DNA of 64,000 nt from Pseudomonadota bacterium (GCA_018240525.1 JAFEFN010000014.1:420487-484486); one strand, 5' to 3'; positions 33,616-43,326 are shown, counted from the first letter of the stretch. Made by a program: numbers and translations. The notes: generated by a model not told the origin, from the sequence alone.

Positions 33616-34626
33616 TCAGAGACTCAGGACCACCTTTCCGAACAATTCCCCGGATGCCTGCGCGAGAAAGGCCTCCCTCAGTTCGTCAAACCCGAGGACC
33701 AGCGCGACCTTCGGCTTGAGACCGTGACGCTCGATGGCACTACTCATCTCCCTAAACGCAGCCTGGCTTCCCACGGCGATCCCCCTGATGACGGCTGCCT
33801 TTGCGAGCAGCCGGTTTACGTCCAGGGGGGACGTGGAGGGCATGGCGCCGATGACGGCGATTTCTCCTCCTGGCCGTAGCGCAGCCAGCGATTCGGTCAT
33901 TGCCTCTGCCCCTACGGTGTTGAGCACTCGGTCTACGCCACCGGTCAGTTCGCCGATCTTCTGGCCCCAATGGGGCGTGTCCTTGTAGTTGACGATCTCG
34001 TTTGCACCCAATGAGGCGAGGCCGCTTCTCTTGATCCTATTGCCCGTTGTCGCCAACGCTTGCGCCCCCCGCAACCGACTGAAAGCAAGTCCGAACAGGG
34101 ACACGCCTCCGGAGCCCAAAACCAATACCTTATCCCCCTCGCCCACGGGGTTGGCTCCCTGCAAGGCATTCCAGGCGGTCACCCCGGCGCAGGGCAGTGT
34201 CGATGCCTCGACAAACGTCAGGCTCGGTGGTGCGGGCAGTACCCTCGTAGCGGCCAGCACGACGAACTCCGCCATGACCCCGTCTTCGCTGGCCGCACCA
34301 AGCCCCATGGTGAGGCGATCGGGCGGTGGATCCGTGTAGTACCCACCAAAGAACACGGATACGACGCGGTCACCCACACGCCACGTCGGCACCCCAGCGC
34401 CTACCGCGTCGATCTCGCCGGCCGCATCCGACAGCGGAACCAGGTGCGGCTTGGCACGAAGCTGGGGCGCATCCAGAATCATCTGGTCCCTGTAGTTCAA
34501 GCAAGCGGCGCGGATGCGAACCCGCACCTCCCCCTGACCAGGTTCCGGGACGGGAGCGGCTTCCAGCCGCAAACCCCTGATGCCACGCGTCCCTGGCGTG
34601 AAAACCCAGCGCCTCATGAGAGACAT
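33616..34626 (-). CDS. Zinc-independent alcohol dehydrogenase / quinone oxidoreductase (MDR family)
   Basis: This 336-residue NAD(P)-dependent medium-chain dehydrogenase/reductase has an N-terminal GroES-like domain (CLNYRDQMI, and GEIDAVGAGVPTWRVGDRVV) and a Rossmann domain with the dinucleotide loop LGSGGVSLFGLAF. The structural-zinc cysteines and the catalytic-zinc Cys/His ligands are missing, placing it with zinc-free quinone oxidoreductase or enoyl-reductase-like members. It is the last gene of the seven-gene minus-strand operon, 45 bases after the flavoprotein gene. Substrate unknown. Confidence 0.88.
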   Translation of the reverse strand: MSLMRRWVFTPGTRGIRGLRLEAAPVPEPGQGEVRVRIRAACLNYRDQMILDAPQLRAKPHLVPLSDAAGEIDAVGAGVPTWRVGDRVVSVFFGGYYTDPPPDRLTMGLGAASEDGVMAEFVVLAATRVLPAPPSLTFVEASTLPCAGVTAWNALQGANPVGEGDKVLVLGSGGVSLFGLAFSRLRGAQALATTGNRIKRSGLASLGANEIVNYKDTPHWGQKIGELTGGVDRVLNTVGAEAMTESLAALRPGGEIAVIGAMPSTSPLDVNRLLAKAAVIRGIAVGSQAAFREMSSAIERHGLKPKVALVLGFDELREAFLAQASGELFGKVVLSL

Positions 34627-34671
34627 AAGCGGATTCCTGCTGGTGTTGACCGGGGGAAAATGTTCATCGGG

Positions 34672-36165
34672 CTAATGCGCCGGCATCGCGCCCGAAACGC
34701 TGCACGCTGCGGCACTCCTGCCGGCCCGCCGCCCGAAAAACGTCGAGTCACCCAGGGATAGGCCCGAAGCGTATCCGTCACCCCACCGGGGCAATCCGCA
34801 GGCAGTGCGACCGGCTGCGAAGAGGCCGGGAATGACGCTGCCGTCGGGCGCCAATACCTGGCCGGTCGGCAATGTACTGAGGCCGCCCAGCGTAAAGAAG
34901 AGTGCGTCGTACTCATTGGCACAGAAGCTGAGCGCCGCGAACGGAGGGCTACTGAGCGCCCGCAGCCAGGGCGCGGCCTTATGCAGTACCGGATCCCTTC
35001 CGGCGCGCGCGAAATCGTTGAATTGCTGGACCGTCTGCACCAATGAACCTGGCAGTAGTCGCAGTTCCTGCTCCAGCTCCGCCCACGTGTCACCCACGGC
35101 CGCAATGACGATCTTCGGGTTGATAATGGGTCGGTCGAAAATCTCGTTGTCCACGAGCAACCAGGCGCGCGCATTGGGCTGACGCAGGACTTCCTGCGTC
35201 ACTCTCCCGTGGTACGAGTCCTCGTTGATGAAGCGCTGCCCGCGCTCGTTTACAAAGATTCCCTTCACCAGGGATTCCGGAGGGTAGAAGGGCATCGTGC
35301 AAAAGAACTGCTCCATGTGAATGGCCGCTGCGCCCACGCTGATCCCCATGCGGATGCCGGCCCCGTGGTCGTTGCCGGCGGTGATGGGCGTCCTGCACAG
35401 GGCGGTCGATGGCGCGTACTGCTTGAGCATCCCCTCGTTGCAGACGAATCCGCCAGCGCACAAGATCACACCGTGCCTGGCGAGCACGCAGCGCAGTTCG
35501 CCATCCATGCGGACCGCTATCCCGTGCACCGCATTGTGCTCATCGGCAATCAATGAAGTCACACGACTGTCGTAGTGCACCCTCGTTCCGAGCGAGACGG
35601 CGCGCCGTGCGAGTGAATCCACGAGCAGCCTGCCCGCACCCCAACCCGCCATCTGCGGCGCATGACCGCGAGGCGCGGGTTTGGCCAGCTCGCTGCAGGG
35701 CCATGCTTCCTCGTTCCCGGACCATGTCAGCGTGTCATCCGTCAGCGGCTCGAGCCACTTCCCGGGAAGATAACTGCCCTTGAACGGAACCCCCTGCTCG
35801 CACAGCCAGCTAAAATGATCCAGGGCTTGCTCCGCATATAGCCGCGCACGGTCCAGATCGGCGCCCGGTCCACCGGCCGCCACGAGGTAGCTAAACAAAT
35901 CTTCGGTGCTGTCCTCAAAACCTGCCGCCCGCTGCACGGGCGTCCCGCCGCCGCCCCCCAAGTACAGCTCACCGCCTGAAAGCGCGGCGCTCCCGCCGTA
36001 GGACGAGGCGACCTCGAACGCCTCGACCGCAACACCGAGGGTTCTGGCTTCGATGGCTGCACACAGACCGGCTGCGCCGAACCCGACCACGACGACATCG
36101 GTGCGGATATCCCACTTCGGGACGTCGCTGACTCGCATGGGCCTTGAAGGGCTGGATGCTGACAT
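34672..36165 (-). CDS. FAD-dependent 3-ketosteroid-dehydrogenase-like oxidoreductase
   Basis: This 497-residue flavoprotein is of the FAD_binding_2 (fumarate reductase / 3-oxosteroid 1-dehydrogenase) type. The N-terminal FAD site is WDIRTDVVVVGFGAAGLCAA with a glutamate-bearing second strand; the C-terminal FAD site is GLFAAGRTACGL followed by GDGYASGLSLGD. The tyrosine in DGYASG occupies the place of a conserved active-site Tyr in ketosteroid 1-dehydrogenases, and SGGELYLGGG matches the flavin-contact loop. Start at ATG 36165 (AGGA upstream). Likely reaction is alpha,beta-dehydrogenation or reduction beside a carbonyl; the steroid substrate is inference. No signal peptide. Confidence 0.82.
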   Translation of the reverse strand: MSASSPSRPMRVSDVPKWDIRTDVVVVGFGAAGLCAAIEARTLGVAVEAFEVASSYGGSAALSGGELYLGGGGGTPVQRAAGFEDSTEDLFSYLVAAGGPGADLDRARLYAEQALDHFSWLCEQGVPFKGSYLPGKWLEPLTDDTLTWSGNEEAWPCSELAKPAPRGHAPQMAGWGAGRLLVDSLARRAVSLGTRVHYDSRVTSLIADEHNAVHGIAVRMDGELRCVLARHGVILCAGGFVCNEGMLKQYAPSTALCRTPITAGNDHGAGIRMGISVGAAAIHMEQFFCTMPFYPPESLVKGIFVNERGQRFINEDSYHGRVTQEVLRQPNARAWLLVDNEIFDRPIINPKIVIAAVGDTWAELEQELRLLPGSLVQTVQQFNDFARAGRDPVLHKAAPWLRALSSPPFAALSFCANEYDALFFTLGGLSTLPTGQVLAPDGSVIPGLFAAGRTACGLPRWGDGYASGLSLGDSTFFGRRAGRSAAACSVSGAMPAH

Positions 36166-36239
36166 TGAAATCCTCACTACCGTGCCCGGGCTAGGCGCGA
36201 ACTTCCTTGCGAGGGGTGCGGCCTCAGGCAGACACGCAC

Positions 36240-37367
36240 CTAAGCTGCCGGCTCAGACAATTTTCGCTCCTGCACGGCCGCGTCGTCGACGAAACCCGGC
36301 CACCAGATGCCCATGTTGATCGCGAATGGACGCGACAGGCCGCGGTCGACCAACTCATCCACGGACAGCGGCGGACGACGCGGCTGCCAACCGGGAACTT
36401 CAATCTGTCGCGGCCAGTCCGGGTTCGCAATGGCACAGCGGGCGAGCGCAACCCCCCCGGCGCCGAGCTCAAGCAACTCTTCCGCCTGAGCGCGCGTCCA
36501 GATCTGGCCTGCCACCACCAGTGGGACACTGCGCTCAACCGCCTCGCGAAACAGGGTTACGGCGTGGTTTCGCGGTCGCTTGGTCGTGTTGCGCGCCGCG
36601 TCGTGCAAAGACAGGTGCAAGAAGTCGACGCCGTCCTGGCACAGCCAACCGGCCACGGCCAACGATTCATCCAGGTCGAGCCCGCGTGCGTGGCCGGAAT
36701 CCTCCGGCGATAGTCTGACGCCAACGACGAAAGTGGAAGGTACCGCGGCTCGAATGGCGCGGACCGTATCGCGCAGCAGCCGCGCGCGATTGGCAAGACT
36801 GCCGCCCCAGCCATCGGAGCGGCGGTTCTCGATGACGGACAGAAACTGTCCGAACAGGTACCCGTGCGCGCCGTGCAACTCGACGCCATGGAACCCGGCG
36901 GCACAGGCCCGCACTGCCGCGTCGCGAAATTCGCCTATGACACGCTGGATGTCTTCATGCGAGCCTGCCTGGAACGCGACACCGCCCTCCTCGCCCGCAC
37001 TCGCACTCCAGGATCGGAGGCCGGTGAGCTTCGAGTCCGCCCGCAGTCCTGCGTGAAACAACTGGACGATGCCCGTGGCGCCACGAGCCACAAGGTCTGC
37101 TGCAAGCGCACTCAGTCCCGGCAGGTGCCGATCGGAATGGATGCCCATCTCGCCTTGCCAGCCCTGCCCGTCCTCGGACACGTGCGAAGCGCAGGTTTGA
37201 ATGACCCCGAAACCACCATCGGCCCGCCGCAGCAGCCAGTTGCGCTCTGCAATGGACAACGAGCCATCGGGGTGGCTCTGCAGATTCGTCATCGGGGCAA
37301 GCCAGACCCGATTCGCCGCAACCACGCCGTTGGCGAACCTGAAGGGCTCCAGCAAAGGCGACGCCAT
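36240..37367 (-). CDS. Old Yellow Enzyme family NADH:flavin oxidoreductase
   Basis: This 375-residue FMN-dependent ene-reductase has the barrel motifs of the OYE family: NRVWLAPMTN near the N-terminus, VQLFHAG, the active-site segment GVELHGAHGYLFGQFLS with the paired histidines that bind the substrate carbonyl, and RRSDGWGGSLANRARLL. No FeS or second flavin domain follows, so it is the classical short form. It reduces activated C=C bonds, for example in enones. It lies 15 bases after the sulfotransferase gene and 74 before the flavoprotein gene in one operon. Confidence 0.9.
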   Translation of the reverse strand: MASPLLEPFRFANGVVAANRVWLAPMTNLQSHPDGSLSIAERNWLLRRADGGFGVIQTCASHVSEDGQGWQGEMGIHSDRHLPGLSALAADLVARGATGIVQLFHAGLRADSKLTGLRSWSASAGEEGGVAFQAGSHEDIQRVIGEFRDAAVRACAAGFHGVELHGAHGYLFGQFLSVIENRRSDGWGGSLANRARLLRDTVRAIRAAVPSTFVVGVRLSPEDSGHARGLDLDESLAVAGWLCQDGVDFLHLSLHDAARNTTKRPRNHAVTLFREAVERSVPLVVAGQIWTRAQAEELLELGAGGVALARCAIANPDWPRQIEVPGWQPRRPPLSVDELVDRGLSRPFAINMGIWWPGFVDDAAVQERKLSEPAA

Positions 37368-37382
37368 ATTGGCTCCCGGACT

Positions 37383-38657
37383 CTATACCTCGTCGGGAAC
37401 CTTGAAGTACTTCTGGTAGTCCCGAAAAACTCGCCGTTCTGCGGCCAGGGCAGTATCGTCAGGTCGACCATATTCGAACTTGCCGAATTTCCCTTTTGGC
37501 TTGGCGCTCAGATAGGCGAGCATGCGGCCCAATGCGCTCTCCGTGAGCGTCAGTTTCAAGTCCGCGTATATCCTTCGGATCGTGCCCTCGGGATCCTTTA
37601 CAAAGTCCTGATAGAGAACATTTGAAACGAAGCCCGGGCGCAGGGTGCCGTCCTGCATCCATTTGATCAGGTTGTTCTGTGCCCGCGCCCGCAGCTCCGG
37701 TATCACCAGGTCATCCAGCATTCCGCCGGCCCAGGGATCGTCAGTCCGCCACCAAAAGATCGTCCCCATCACATTGACGAAGGAGTCCGCGACGACGACC
37801 GGGTCCCTGTGCGTCAGGATGATCTTCGCGTCCGGATAGACCTCCAAGACCTGCGGGATGAGGTCGATCCAGATGGGATTCTTGAGGAGCCAGTGTTCCT
37901 TGCGGTACTTCCACTGCAGGAATTTGAGCACCCGCTGATGCCACAGGATCGTGTATTTGGGATCCTGGGTTGCAAGGTACTTCGCGTAACTGGGGATCTG
38001 GAAAGCGAAGACGAAGACATTCGACAGGAAGCACGCGTACAGATACTCCGCGCATTCGACGGGGAGCTCGCCCCCGTACTTGTGCATCGTCTTCCACTCG
38101 GGCGTGATCCGGTCGAAGACGGTGATGAACCGGTCCGCCTTGGCAATTCGCGGGTCGCTCCGGTAGGTCGACGCTTCAGGTGGCGGGGCGGGATAGAGAG
38201 CTTCCCAGCGCTTGACGATCCTGAACTGCGGATCTTCGCCCAGGGTTTCATGGAGGATCGTCGTACCGGTCCTGCCGTGACCGAGCAGCATCACCGGTTC
38301 CTTGATGACCTGCTCGTCGATTTCCGGAAACCGCTTGAAGTAGTCTTGGAGATTGAGGCGAATCTCCAGGTAGTTGATGAACTCGCACCGCGTGAGCAGC
38401 CTCCCCATGAAGTTGAGGTTCGCCTCCTCTTCAATCGCTTTCAGCAGAACCCGGAAATGCTGTAACCAGCCGTCGTCGCCGAAATCGCTCAGGCCGGTGT
38501 TCTTCCTTGCCTCCGCCAGCAACGAGTTCTCGTCCAGCGGCACAACACTGCGCATGTTGAATACGTCTGCCTCGTCGTTGAGCCTCGCCACCCACTCCGG
38601 CCGAGGAGCTGGCTGCCATGTCTTCCGACGGTCACGGCCGTCGCTGTTTCCTTCCAT
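37383..38657 (-). CDS. Sulfotransferase-family protein
   Basis: This 424-residue protein has a PAPS-dependent sulfotransferase fold. The 5'-phosphosulfate loop is LLGHGRTGTTILHETL and the 3'-phosphate loop is ILTHRDPVVVADS; the region around WLLKNPIWIDLIPQVLEVYPDAKII is typical of the Sulfotransferase_3 family found in actinobacteria and sphingomonads. An N-terminal helical extension of about 120 residues precedes the P-loop-like motif. It is either a true O-sulfotransferase acting on a hydroxylated hydrophobic compound or a related enzyme. Start ATG 38657; 14 bases separate it from the preceding SnoaL gene. Confidence 0.85.
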   Translation of the reverse strand: MEGNSDGRDRRKTWQPAPRPEWVARLNDEADVFNMRSVVPLDENSLLAEARKNTGLSDFGDDGWLQHFRVLLKAIEEEANLNFMGRLLTRCEFINYLEIRLNLQDYFKRFPEIDEQVIKEPVMLLGHGRTGTTILHETLGEDPQFRIVKRWEALYPAPPPEASTYRSDPRIAKADRFITVFDRITPEWKTMHKYGGELPVECAEYLYACFLSNVFVFAFQIPSYAKYLATQDPKYTILWHQRVLKFLQWKYRKEHWLLKNPIWIDLIPQVLEVYPDAKIILTHRDPVVVADSFVNVMGTIFWWRTDDPWAGGMLDDLVIPELRARAQNNLIKWMQDGTLRPGFVSNVLYQDFVKDPEGTIRRIYADLKLTLTESALGRMLAYLSAKPKGKFGKFEYGRPDDTALAAERRVFRDYQKYFKVPDEV

Positions 38658-38671
38658 GCCGTGCTATCTCC

Positions 38672-39136
38672 CTACTTGTACAGATCAGCAGACCGGTTGA
38701 CGTGCACGGCGGCGTTGACTCGCATGCGTTCCCAAATCTTGCGCGCCGCCTCTTCATTGTCCACTTCGTCCACGCGGCTTATGAAGCACCACTTGCCATC
38801 GATCTTCTTGAATACGTCGTGGTAGCGGCCCCAGAGAACCTCCGGGATGTCAGCCTTGAGCACGCCCATCGCATCCCGAGCAGCCGTGATGAAGTCGGAG
38901 CTGGCGGTAGCCCTGTCCCCCTCGATACGTATGACAATGTTGAAGTTAATGTGCTTCGCGGCGCGGCGAATGGACACCGAGGTGATCCAGTCCGCAAGCT
39001 CTTTACCTTTGAACTCCTTCCCGAGAAAAGTGTAAGAGCCGTGCTTGAACAGCTCGGTCCATTCCTCGAGTCGGCCCTCGTCATAGATGTGCCCGTACGC
39101 AGCCATCAGATTGGTGATCTCGTCGTAGTCAGACAC
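38672..39136 (-). CDS. SnoaL-like (NTF2-fold) protein, copy 1
   Basis: This 154-residue protein has the cone-shaped NTF2-like fold of SnoaL_4 / ketosteroid-isomerase relatives: an N-terminal helix DEITNLMAAYGHIYDEGRLEEWTELF, then beta strands ending WGRYHDVFKKIDGKWCFISR. It starts with GTG behind GGGAG. It is clearly paralogous to the gene at 41568 (about half of the residues identical by eye, both ending ADLYK). Members act as isomerases, cyclases, hydroxylases or dehydratases on polycyclic substrates; no specific activity can be assigned. It lies between the receptor and the sulfotransferase gene. Confidence 0.85.
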   Translation of the reverse strand: MSDYDEITNLMAAYGHIYDEGRLEEWTELFKHGSYTFLGKEFKGKELADWITSVSIRRAAKHINFNIVIRIEGDRATASSDFITAARDAMGVLKADIPEVLWGRYHDVFKKIDGKWCFISRVDEVDNEEAARKIWERMRVNAAVHVNRSADLYK

Positions 39137-39179
39137 TGATCATCTCCCGTTGTATGCCGACGACCGTGACCACGGGCAC

Positions 39180-41483
39180 TCAGTACCGCAGCAGGACATC
39201 CAGGCCGTATGTCCGCGGCTCGTTCTGCGCCATGATTTCAGTCGGAGGACCGGAGAATTGCGCGGCGTTGTACAGCCGGTCGGTCAGGTTGTAACCCCAC
39301 AGCCCGAACTCGAGCTTGCCGCGACCTCCCAGCGGAATGCTGCTGAGCGAAATGCGCCCGTTCACCAAGAAATACCCCCCGGTCGGCTTGGAGTCCGCGA
39401 GGGTCGCCAAATACAGGTCCGACCTCGCGCTCAACTCGCCGTAGATGTTCAGATCTCCGATCGGGAAGTGCCCCGCGGTATAAGTCGCCGACAACGTGCC
39501 TGAGTGCTTGGGCGTCTCCGGTAGGTAGAAATGAGTCAGCGGACTGCCCGGGACGGTCGGATTGGGCTGTAGCGGGAGATTGCCGTCGGTGTAGTTGTAG
39601 TTAAGATTGACCTGCAGATCGGCCATCGGGTGTACGGCAAACTCGAGTTCCAGGCCTTTGACCGTCGCCGCGTTGGCAGCGTTGATGGTTTCCGTCGTGA
39701 CCTGGGGAGTCAGGAAGTCCAGCTGCATGTTTTCATATTTAACGTCGTAAAGCGCGATGTTCAGCCGGGCCCGGTCATCGAAGAATTCCGACTTCAACCC
39801 AAGTTCCCATGACTTGGCCACCTCCGGTTGGTAGGGCGCGAAACTCACTGACCGGATGTTCACCCCACCTCCCTGATAGGCCGTGGAGTAGCGCAAATAG
39901 GTGTGAGTTGCCGGTGTCCAGTCCCACGCAACGGTGGCTGCATAGTCGAAGTGATTTTGATCGAGATCAAACGCGTCGCTGGTCGCCACACCGTTGAAGG
40001 TTGGTCGCGTACCCGACTTTTTGTCCTTGGTCTCGCGAATGCCTCCAGTCAGGTGAAGACGCTTGTCCAGCGAGGCGGGGCTCCACGTGGCCTGCGCATA
40101 TCCAGCCACCGATGTGGCATCGCTTATGATGTGCCGCGCGTCACTGATGTTCGGGTCGTATAGCGCCGGATTTCCGGTAAGACCAATCGTATAACCGTTG
40201 ACGAACTGCGATGGGTACGATGACAGTCCAAGCAGCGCCTGGGACGATACGAAGATCGTGTTTCCGAGGTGCAATCCCGGAAACGAGTTGGTGAAGTCCG
40301 GGATCAGATACCCGTTGCCGACGTAGTGCTCCTCGGTGTTTTCCTTGAAGTAAAAGATACCTGCGGTGTAGTCCACGCTGGAATCAGGCGTGGTGCCCGT
40401 GAGATTCAGCTCCACGGTCTTCTGGTCCTGATGGATCGCGTTCCCCTCCGCCGGCGAGAACCAGCCGACGCCGAAGGCTTCCGCAAAGTTCGTGCGGTCG
40501 TGCTGATCCAGCCGGCGGTAGGCTGCGATCAACTTCGTGTCCGCCTGCGCGCTTGCATTCCAGTCAACCGTCAGCGTGTGGCCCTGCGGAACCACTTCCC
40601 CGGGCTCCATGAAGGGAGTATCGAGGCGGGCGGTGCGGATGCGTCCGGTTTCCGGTCCGCCAACCTGGTTAGCCGGGTCTGTCACGAACACGCCGTAATC
40701 CGTGGTGTTCTTCAGGAACGAGACGTCATATGCGTAGTCCACAGTCCACTTATCGTGCGGCCGCCACCGCAGGCTCACTCGCCCCCCTTCCTTTTCCAGC
40801 TCTGAAAAGTCGTGGTGCTCGAAGCCATCCACACCCGGATTGTCGACGAGACCGTTCCGCGTGTAGTAGAAAAAGTCGATCTTGGCGCTCACGCCTGCAA
40901 CCTCGGGAAGATTCATATGGGTGACGGCTCGAAACAGCCCGAAGTTACCCACCGACAGCTGCTGTGACAGGTCGAACTCGCCGGTGGGCTTCTTGCTGAT
41001 GAAACTCAGCGCACCGCCCACGGCATTCCTGCCGAAAATAGTGCCTTGAGGTCCGCGCAGGACCTCGACTCGCTCCAGGTCCGAAAGGTCCATGGCAAGG
41101 CCTTGCGCGCGGGCAAGGTAGACCCCGTCGAGGTAGACCGCCACGGGCGATTCCCGAGTCATTTCGCTGACGTCGAGGTTGCCGATGCCACGTATAGTCA
41201 GCTGGAGAGTTGCCGGGTTAATCGGCAATGTCTGGATCTGCACGAGCTGTACAGAGCCTTTTCGCAGATCGTCCACGCTGAAGAACCCTGTAGCCTTCAG
41301 CTGCTCCTCGGTGAGCGCGGTGATGGCGATCGGCGTCGTTTGCAGGGAGGTTTCGCGCTTGGTCGCAGTAACCAGTACCTCCTCCAATCGATCACTGTCC
41401 GCCGCACCGGCAATCCCCGCGTAGCCGACGGCCGCTATGAAAGCCAGGCTGCCTGTAATTGAAAACTTGCTGGTCTTGCTCAC
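39180..41483 (-). CDS. TonB-dependent outer-membrane receptor
   Basis: This 767-residue receptor has a signal peptide (SKTSKFSITGSLAFIAAVGYAG, cleaved near GIAGA-AD), a TonB box (LEEVLVTATKRE), a plug domain with RVEVLRGPQGTIFGRNAVGG, and a 22-strand barrel ending in aromatic-rich LDVLLRY. The GTG at 41483 with a GGGGGG site was chosen; the frame is open further upstream. Receptors with the VTATKRE box are common in oligotrophs for uptake of hydrophobic or plant-derived compounds rather than only siderophores. Its place inside the enzyme operon points to import of the operon's substrate. Confidence 0.93.
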   Translation of the reverse strand: MSKTSKFSITGSLAFIAAVGYAGIAGAADSDRLEEVLVTATKRETSLQTTPIAITALTEEQLKATGFFSVDDLRKGSVQLVQIQTLPINPATLQLTIRGIGNLDVSEMTRESPVAVYLDGVYLARAQGLAMDLSDLERVEVLRGPQGTIFGRNAVGGALSFISKKPTGEFDLSQQLSVGNFGLFRAVTHMNLPEVAGVSAKIDFFYYTRNGLVDNPGVDGFEHHDFSELEKEGGRVSLRWRPHDKWTVDYAYDVSFLKNTTDYGVFVTDPANQVGGPETGRIRTARLDTPFMEPGEVVPQGHTLTVDWNASAQADTKLIAAYRRLDQHDRTNFAEAFGVGWFSPAEGNAIHQDQKTVELNLTGTTPDSSVDYTAGIFYFKENTEEHYVGNGYLIPDFTNSFPGLHLGNTIFVSSQALLGLSSYPSQFVNGYTIGLTGNPALYDPNISDARHIISDATSVAGYAQATWSPASLDKRLHLTGGIRETKDKKSGTRPTFNGVATSDAFDLDQNHFDYAATVAWDWTPATHTYLRYSTAYQGGGVNIRSVSFAPYQPEVAKSWELGLKSEFFDDRARLNIALYDVKYENMQLDFLTPQVTTETINAANAATVKGLELEFAVHPMADLQVNLNYNYTDGNLPLQPNPTVPGSPLTHFYLPETPKHSGTLSATYTAGHFPIGDLNIYGELSARSDLYLATLADSKPTGGYFLVNGRISLSSIPLGGRGKLEFGLWGYNLTDRLYNAAQFSGPPTEIMAQNEPRTYGLDVLLRY

Positions 41484-41567
41484 ATCGCCCCCCGGAAGCC
41501 ACTTGCACACACCGACTTTTGACTCAACAGCCACCGCGTCCGTGGCGCTTATTTCGAATTCGAATCC

Positions 41568-42035
41568 CTACTTGTACAGATCCGCCTTGCGTTCCACGTA
41601 AACTTCGGCATTTTTGCGGTTCCAGTTCCACACGTTGATCGCGGCGGCGTCGTTGTCGAGGGTTACGACGCGGTCCCCAAACCACCAACGCCCGTCGATC
41701 TTGTTGAGCGTGTCGTCGTATCGACCCCAGACCGATTCGGGGTTGTCGATTTTCAGAGTGCCGGTTGCATCGCGCGCAATCGTGACAAAGTCCGACTTCG
41801 ACGTTGCCTTGTTCCCATTCACGTGGATGGCGATATTGAAAATCAGGTGACGACAACCCTTGCGGATCGAGGTCGGGATGATCCAATCCAGTATTTCCTT
41901 GGTGCCGGTGAACTTCTTACCCATGAAGGTGTAAGAACCATGCTTGAACAATTGTCCCCACTCCTCGATCAGACCGTCGTCGTAGAGGTGAGAGTAGGTG
42001 GCAAAAAGATTTCTGATTTCATCGTGATCTGACAT
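41568..42035 (-). CDS. SnoaL-like (NTF2-fold) protein, copy 2
   Basis: This 155-residue protein is paralogous to the product at 38672: DEIRNLFATYSHLYDDGLIEEW at the N-terminus, LFKHGSYTFMGK, WGRYDDTLNKIDGRWWFGDR, and the same ADLYK end. The ATG at 42035 has a strong GGGAGGG ribosome site; the open frame upstream is non-coding by comparison with its paralogue. It is the first gene of the minus-strand operon, divergent from the LysR gene. The two copies could form a heterodimer or handle consecutive intermediates; this is inference. Confidence 0.85.
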   Translation of the reverse strand: MSDHDEIRNLFATYSHLYDDGLIEEWGQLFKHGSYTFMGKKFTGTKEILDWIIPTSIRKGCRHLIFNIAIHVNGNKATSKSDFVTIARDATGTLKIDNPESVWGRYDDTLNKIDGRWWFGDRVVTLDNDAAAINVWNWNRKNAEVYVERKADLYK

Positions 42036-42366
42036 GCGCCCTCCCCTGATAGGAAACACGTCCGCGCCCGCCTCCAGCGGCGAGCAGAAGAGCGAACCGG
42101 CTGAGTTCACGCACCCGTCCGCGCGTGAAGATCTCCTTGGTCGCCGGGCGAAGATGCGCCGCGCAAAAATGCGAGTCAAATACGCTGCCGGCATACGGCG
42201 AATTAGCGGCAGTAATGAGAGAACCGCTCTAAAAGTCGACGACGAGGTCGGGGAGTCGCCCTGTATGACTGATTCCGGTGCCGGTGCTTTGACGCGCCCG
42301 CCCGAGCAGGGCAAGCTCTGGCAGGACTCTTGATCGGGCCCTACAGAAGGATCCGCAGCTCAGCCA
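42036..42366. promoter_or_regulatory. Divergent regulatory region between the catabolic operon and lysR
   Basis: This 331-base region separates two outward genes, the usual place for a LysR operator. A CTGCCG (42185-42190) / CGGCAG (42207-42212) inverted repeat lies in it, and a partial 15-base direct repeat near 42148-42178. I could not decide on a single T-N11-A box. Its G+C is visibly lower than in the flagellar part. Confidence 0.45.
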
Positions 42367-43326
42367 ATGCCACGACGCAGCTTGGACTTCAATCTTCTGG
42401 TCGCGTTGCACGCCTTGCTCGAGGAAGGTAGCGTGACGCTCGCCGCGGAGCGGCTGGGGATCACCCAGCCCGGCATGACGCATATTCTCAACAAGCTACG
42501 GGCTCTCTTCGACGACCCTCTGCTGGAGCGCGCGGAAAACAAGATGTATCCGACGGAGCTCGCCTCCAGCTTGATGGTGCCGCTTGAGGACATGATGCGG
42601 ATTTCCGATGAGATCTTTCACTACAGTGAGACCTTCGACCCCGCGCAGTGCACGCTTGAATTCAAGATGTTTCTCGAAGACACCGGCCAGACGGTCATGG
42701 CCGCTTCGCTCTACACACACTTGGCCAAAGTCGCACCCCGTGCCCGTCTCCGCCTCATCAGGCAGGCCACTCAGGACGATTTTCAGCGCGGCAATATCGA
42801 CTTGGTTCTCTGGCACCGGCGGCACGACGGGCCGTTCTTTTCCAAGCTGGCGTGGGAGTCGCGGTTCGTCACCGTCGCCCGCAAAGGACACCCCAGCGTC
42901 GGGAAGGGGCGCATCTCGCTAAGCGAATTCGCGCGACTCCCCCAGGTCACCATGGAAGGTCGCGGCGCTTTCGAGGTCGACGTGGACGCTTCCATCGACA
43001 AGATCATGGATGATGCCGGTCTTATACGGAACAAGGTCGTGGCAATCTCTTCTCTGCTGGCGGTAAAGCGACTTGTCGGCGCCACCGATGTGATCGCCAC
43101 CGTGCCTGAGGTACTACTCACAGCCTACGAGCCGGACGTGCAGCTACAAGTAGTGAAGACCGAGCTCAACCTCAAGCCCGTGCCGATCTACCTGATCTGG
43201 CACCGTCGGACGAACTCGCATCCGGCGCATCGGTGGTTTCGGGAATTCATCCTGGAACAGTACAGTCGCCTAGTCCAGGAACCGAAGCCCGCCTCGAAAC
43301 GTTCAGGCGCGATCAAGAAGGCCTAG
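42367..43326 (+). CDS. LysR-family transcriptional regulator
   Basis: This 319-residue regulator has an N-terminal winged helix (residues about 6-65: LDFNLLVALHALLEEGSVTLAAERLGITQPGMTHIL) and a LysR substrate-binding domain. The helix-turn-helix with LDFNLL and TLAAERL resembles the NodD/LinR/PcpR branch, which often senses aromatic or polycyclic compounds. It is divergent from the seven-gene operon and heads its own unit with the DUF1214 and MFS genes. The most likely role is substrate-dependent activation of both units. Confidence 0.9.
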   Translation: MPRRSLDFNLLVALHALLEEGSVTLAAERLGITQPGMTHILNKLRALFDDPLLERAENKMYPTELASSLMVPLEDMMRISDEIFHYSETFDPAQCTLEFKMFLEDTGQTVMAASLYTHLAKVAPRARLRLIRQATQDDFQRGNIDLVLWHRRHDGPFFSKLAWESRFVTVARKGHPSVGKGRISLSEFARLPQVTMEGRGAFEVDVDASIDKIMDDAGLIRNKVVAISSLLAVKRLVGATDVIATVPEVLLTAYEPDVQLQVVKTELNLKPVPIYLIWHRRTNSHPAHRWFREFILEQYSRLVQEPKPASKRSGAIKKA

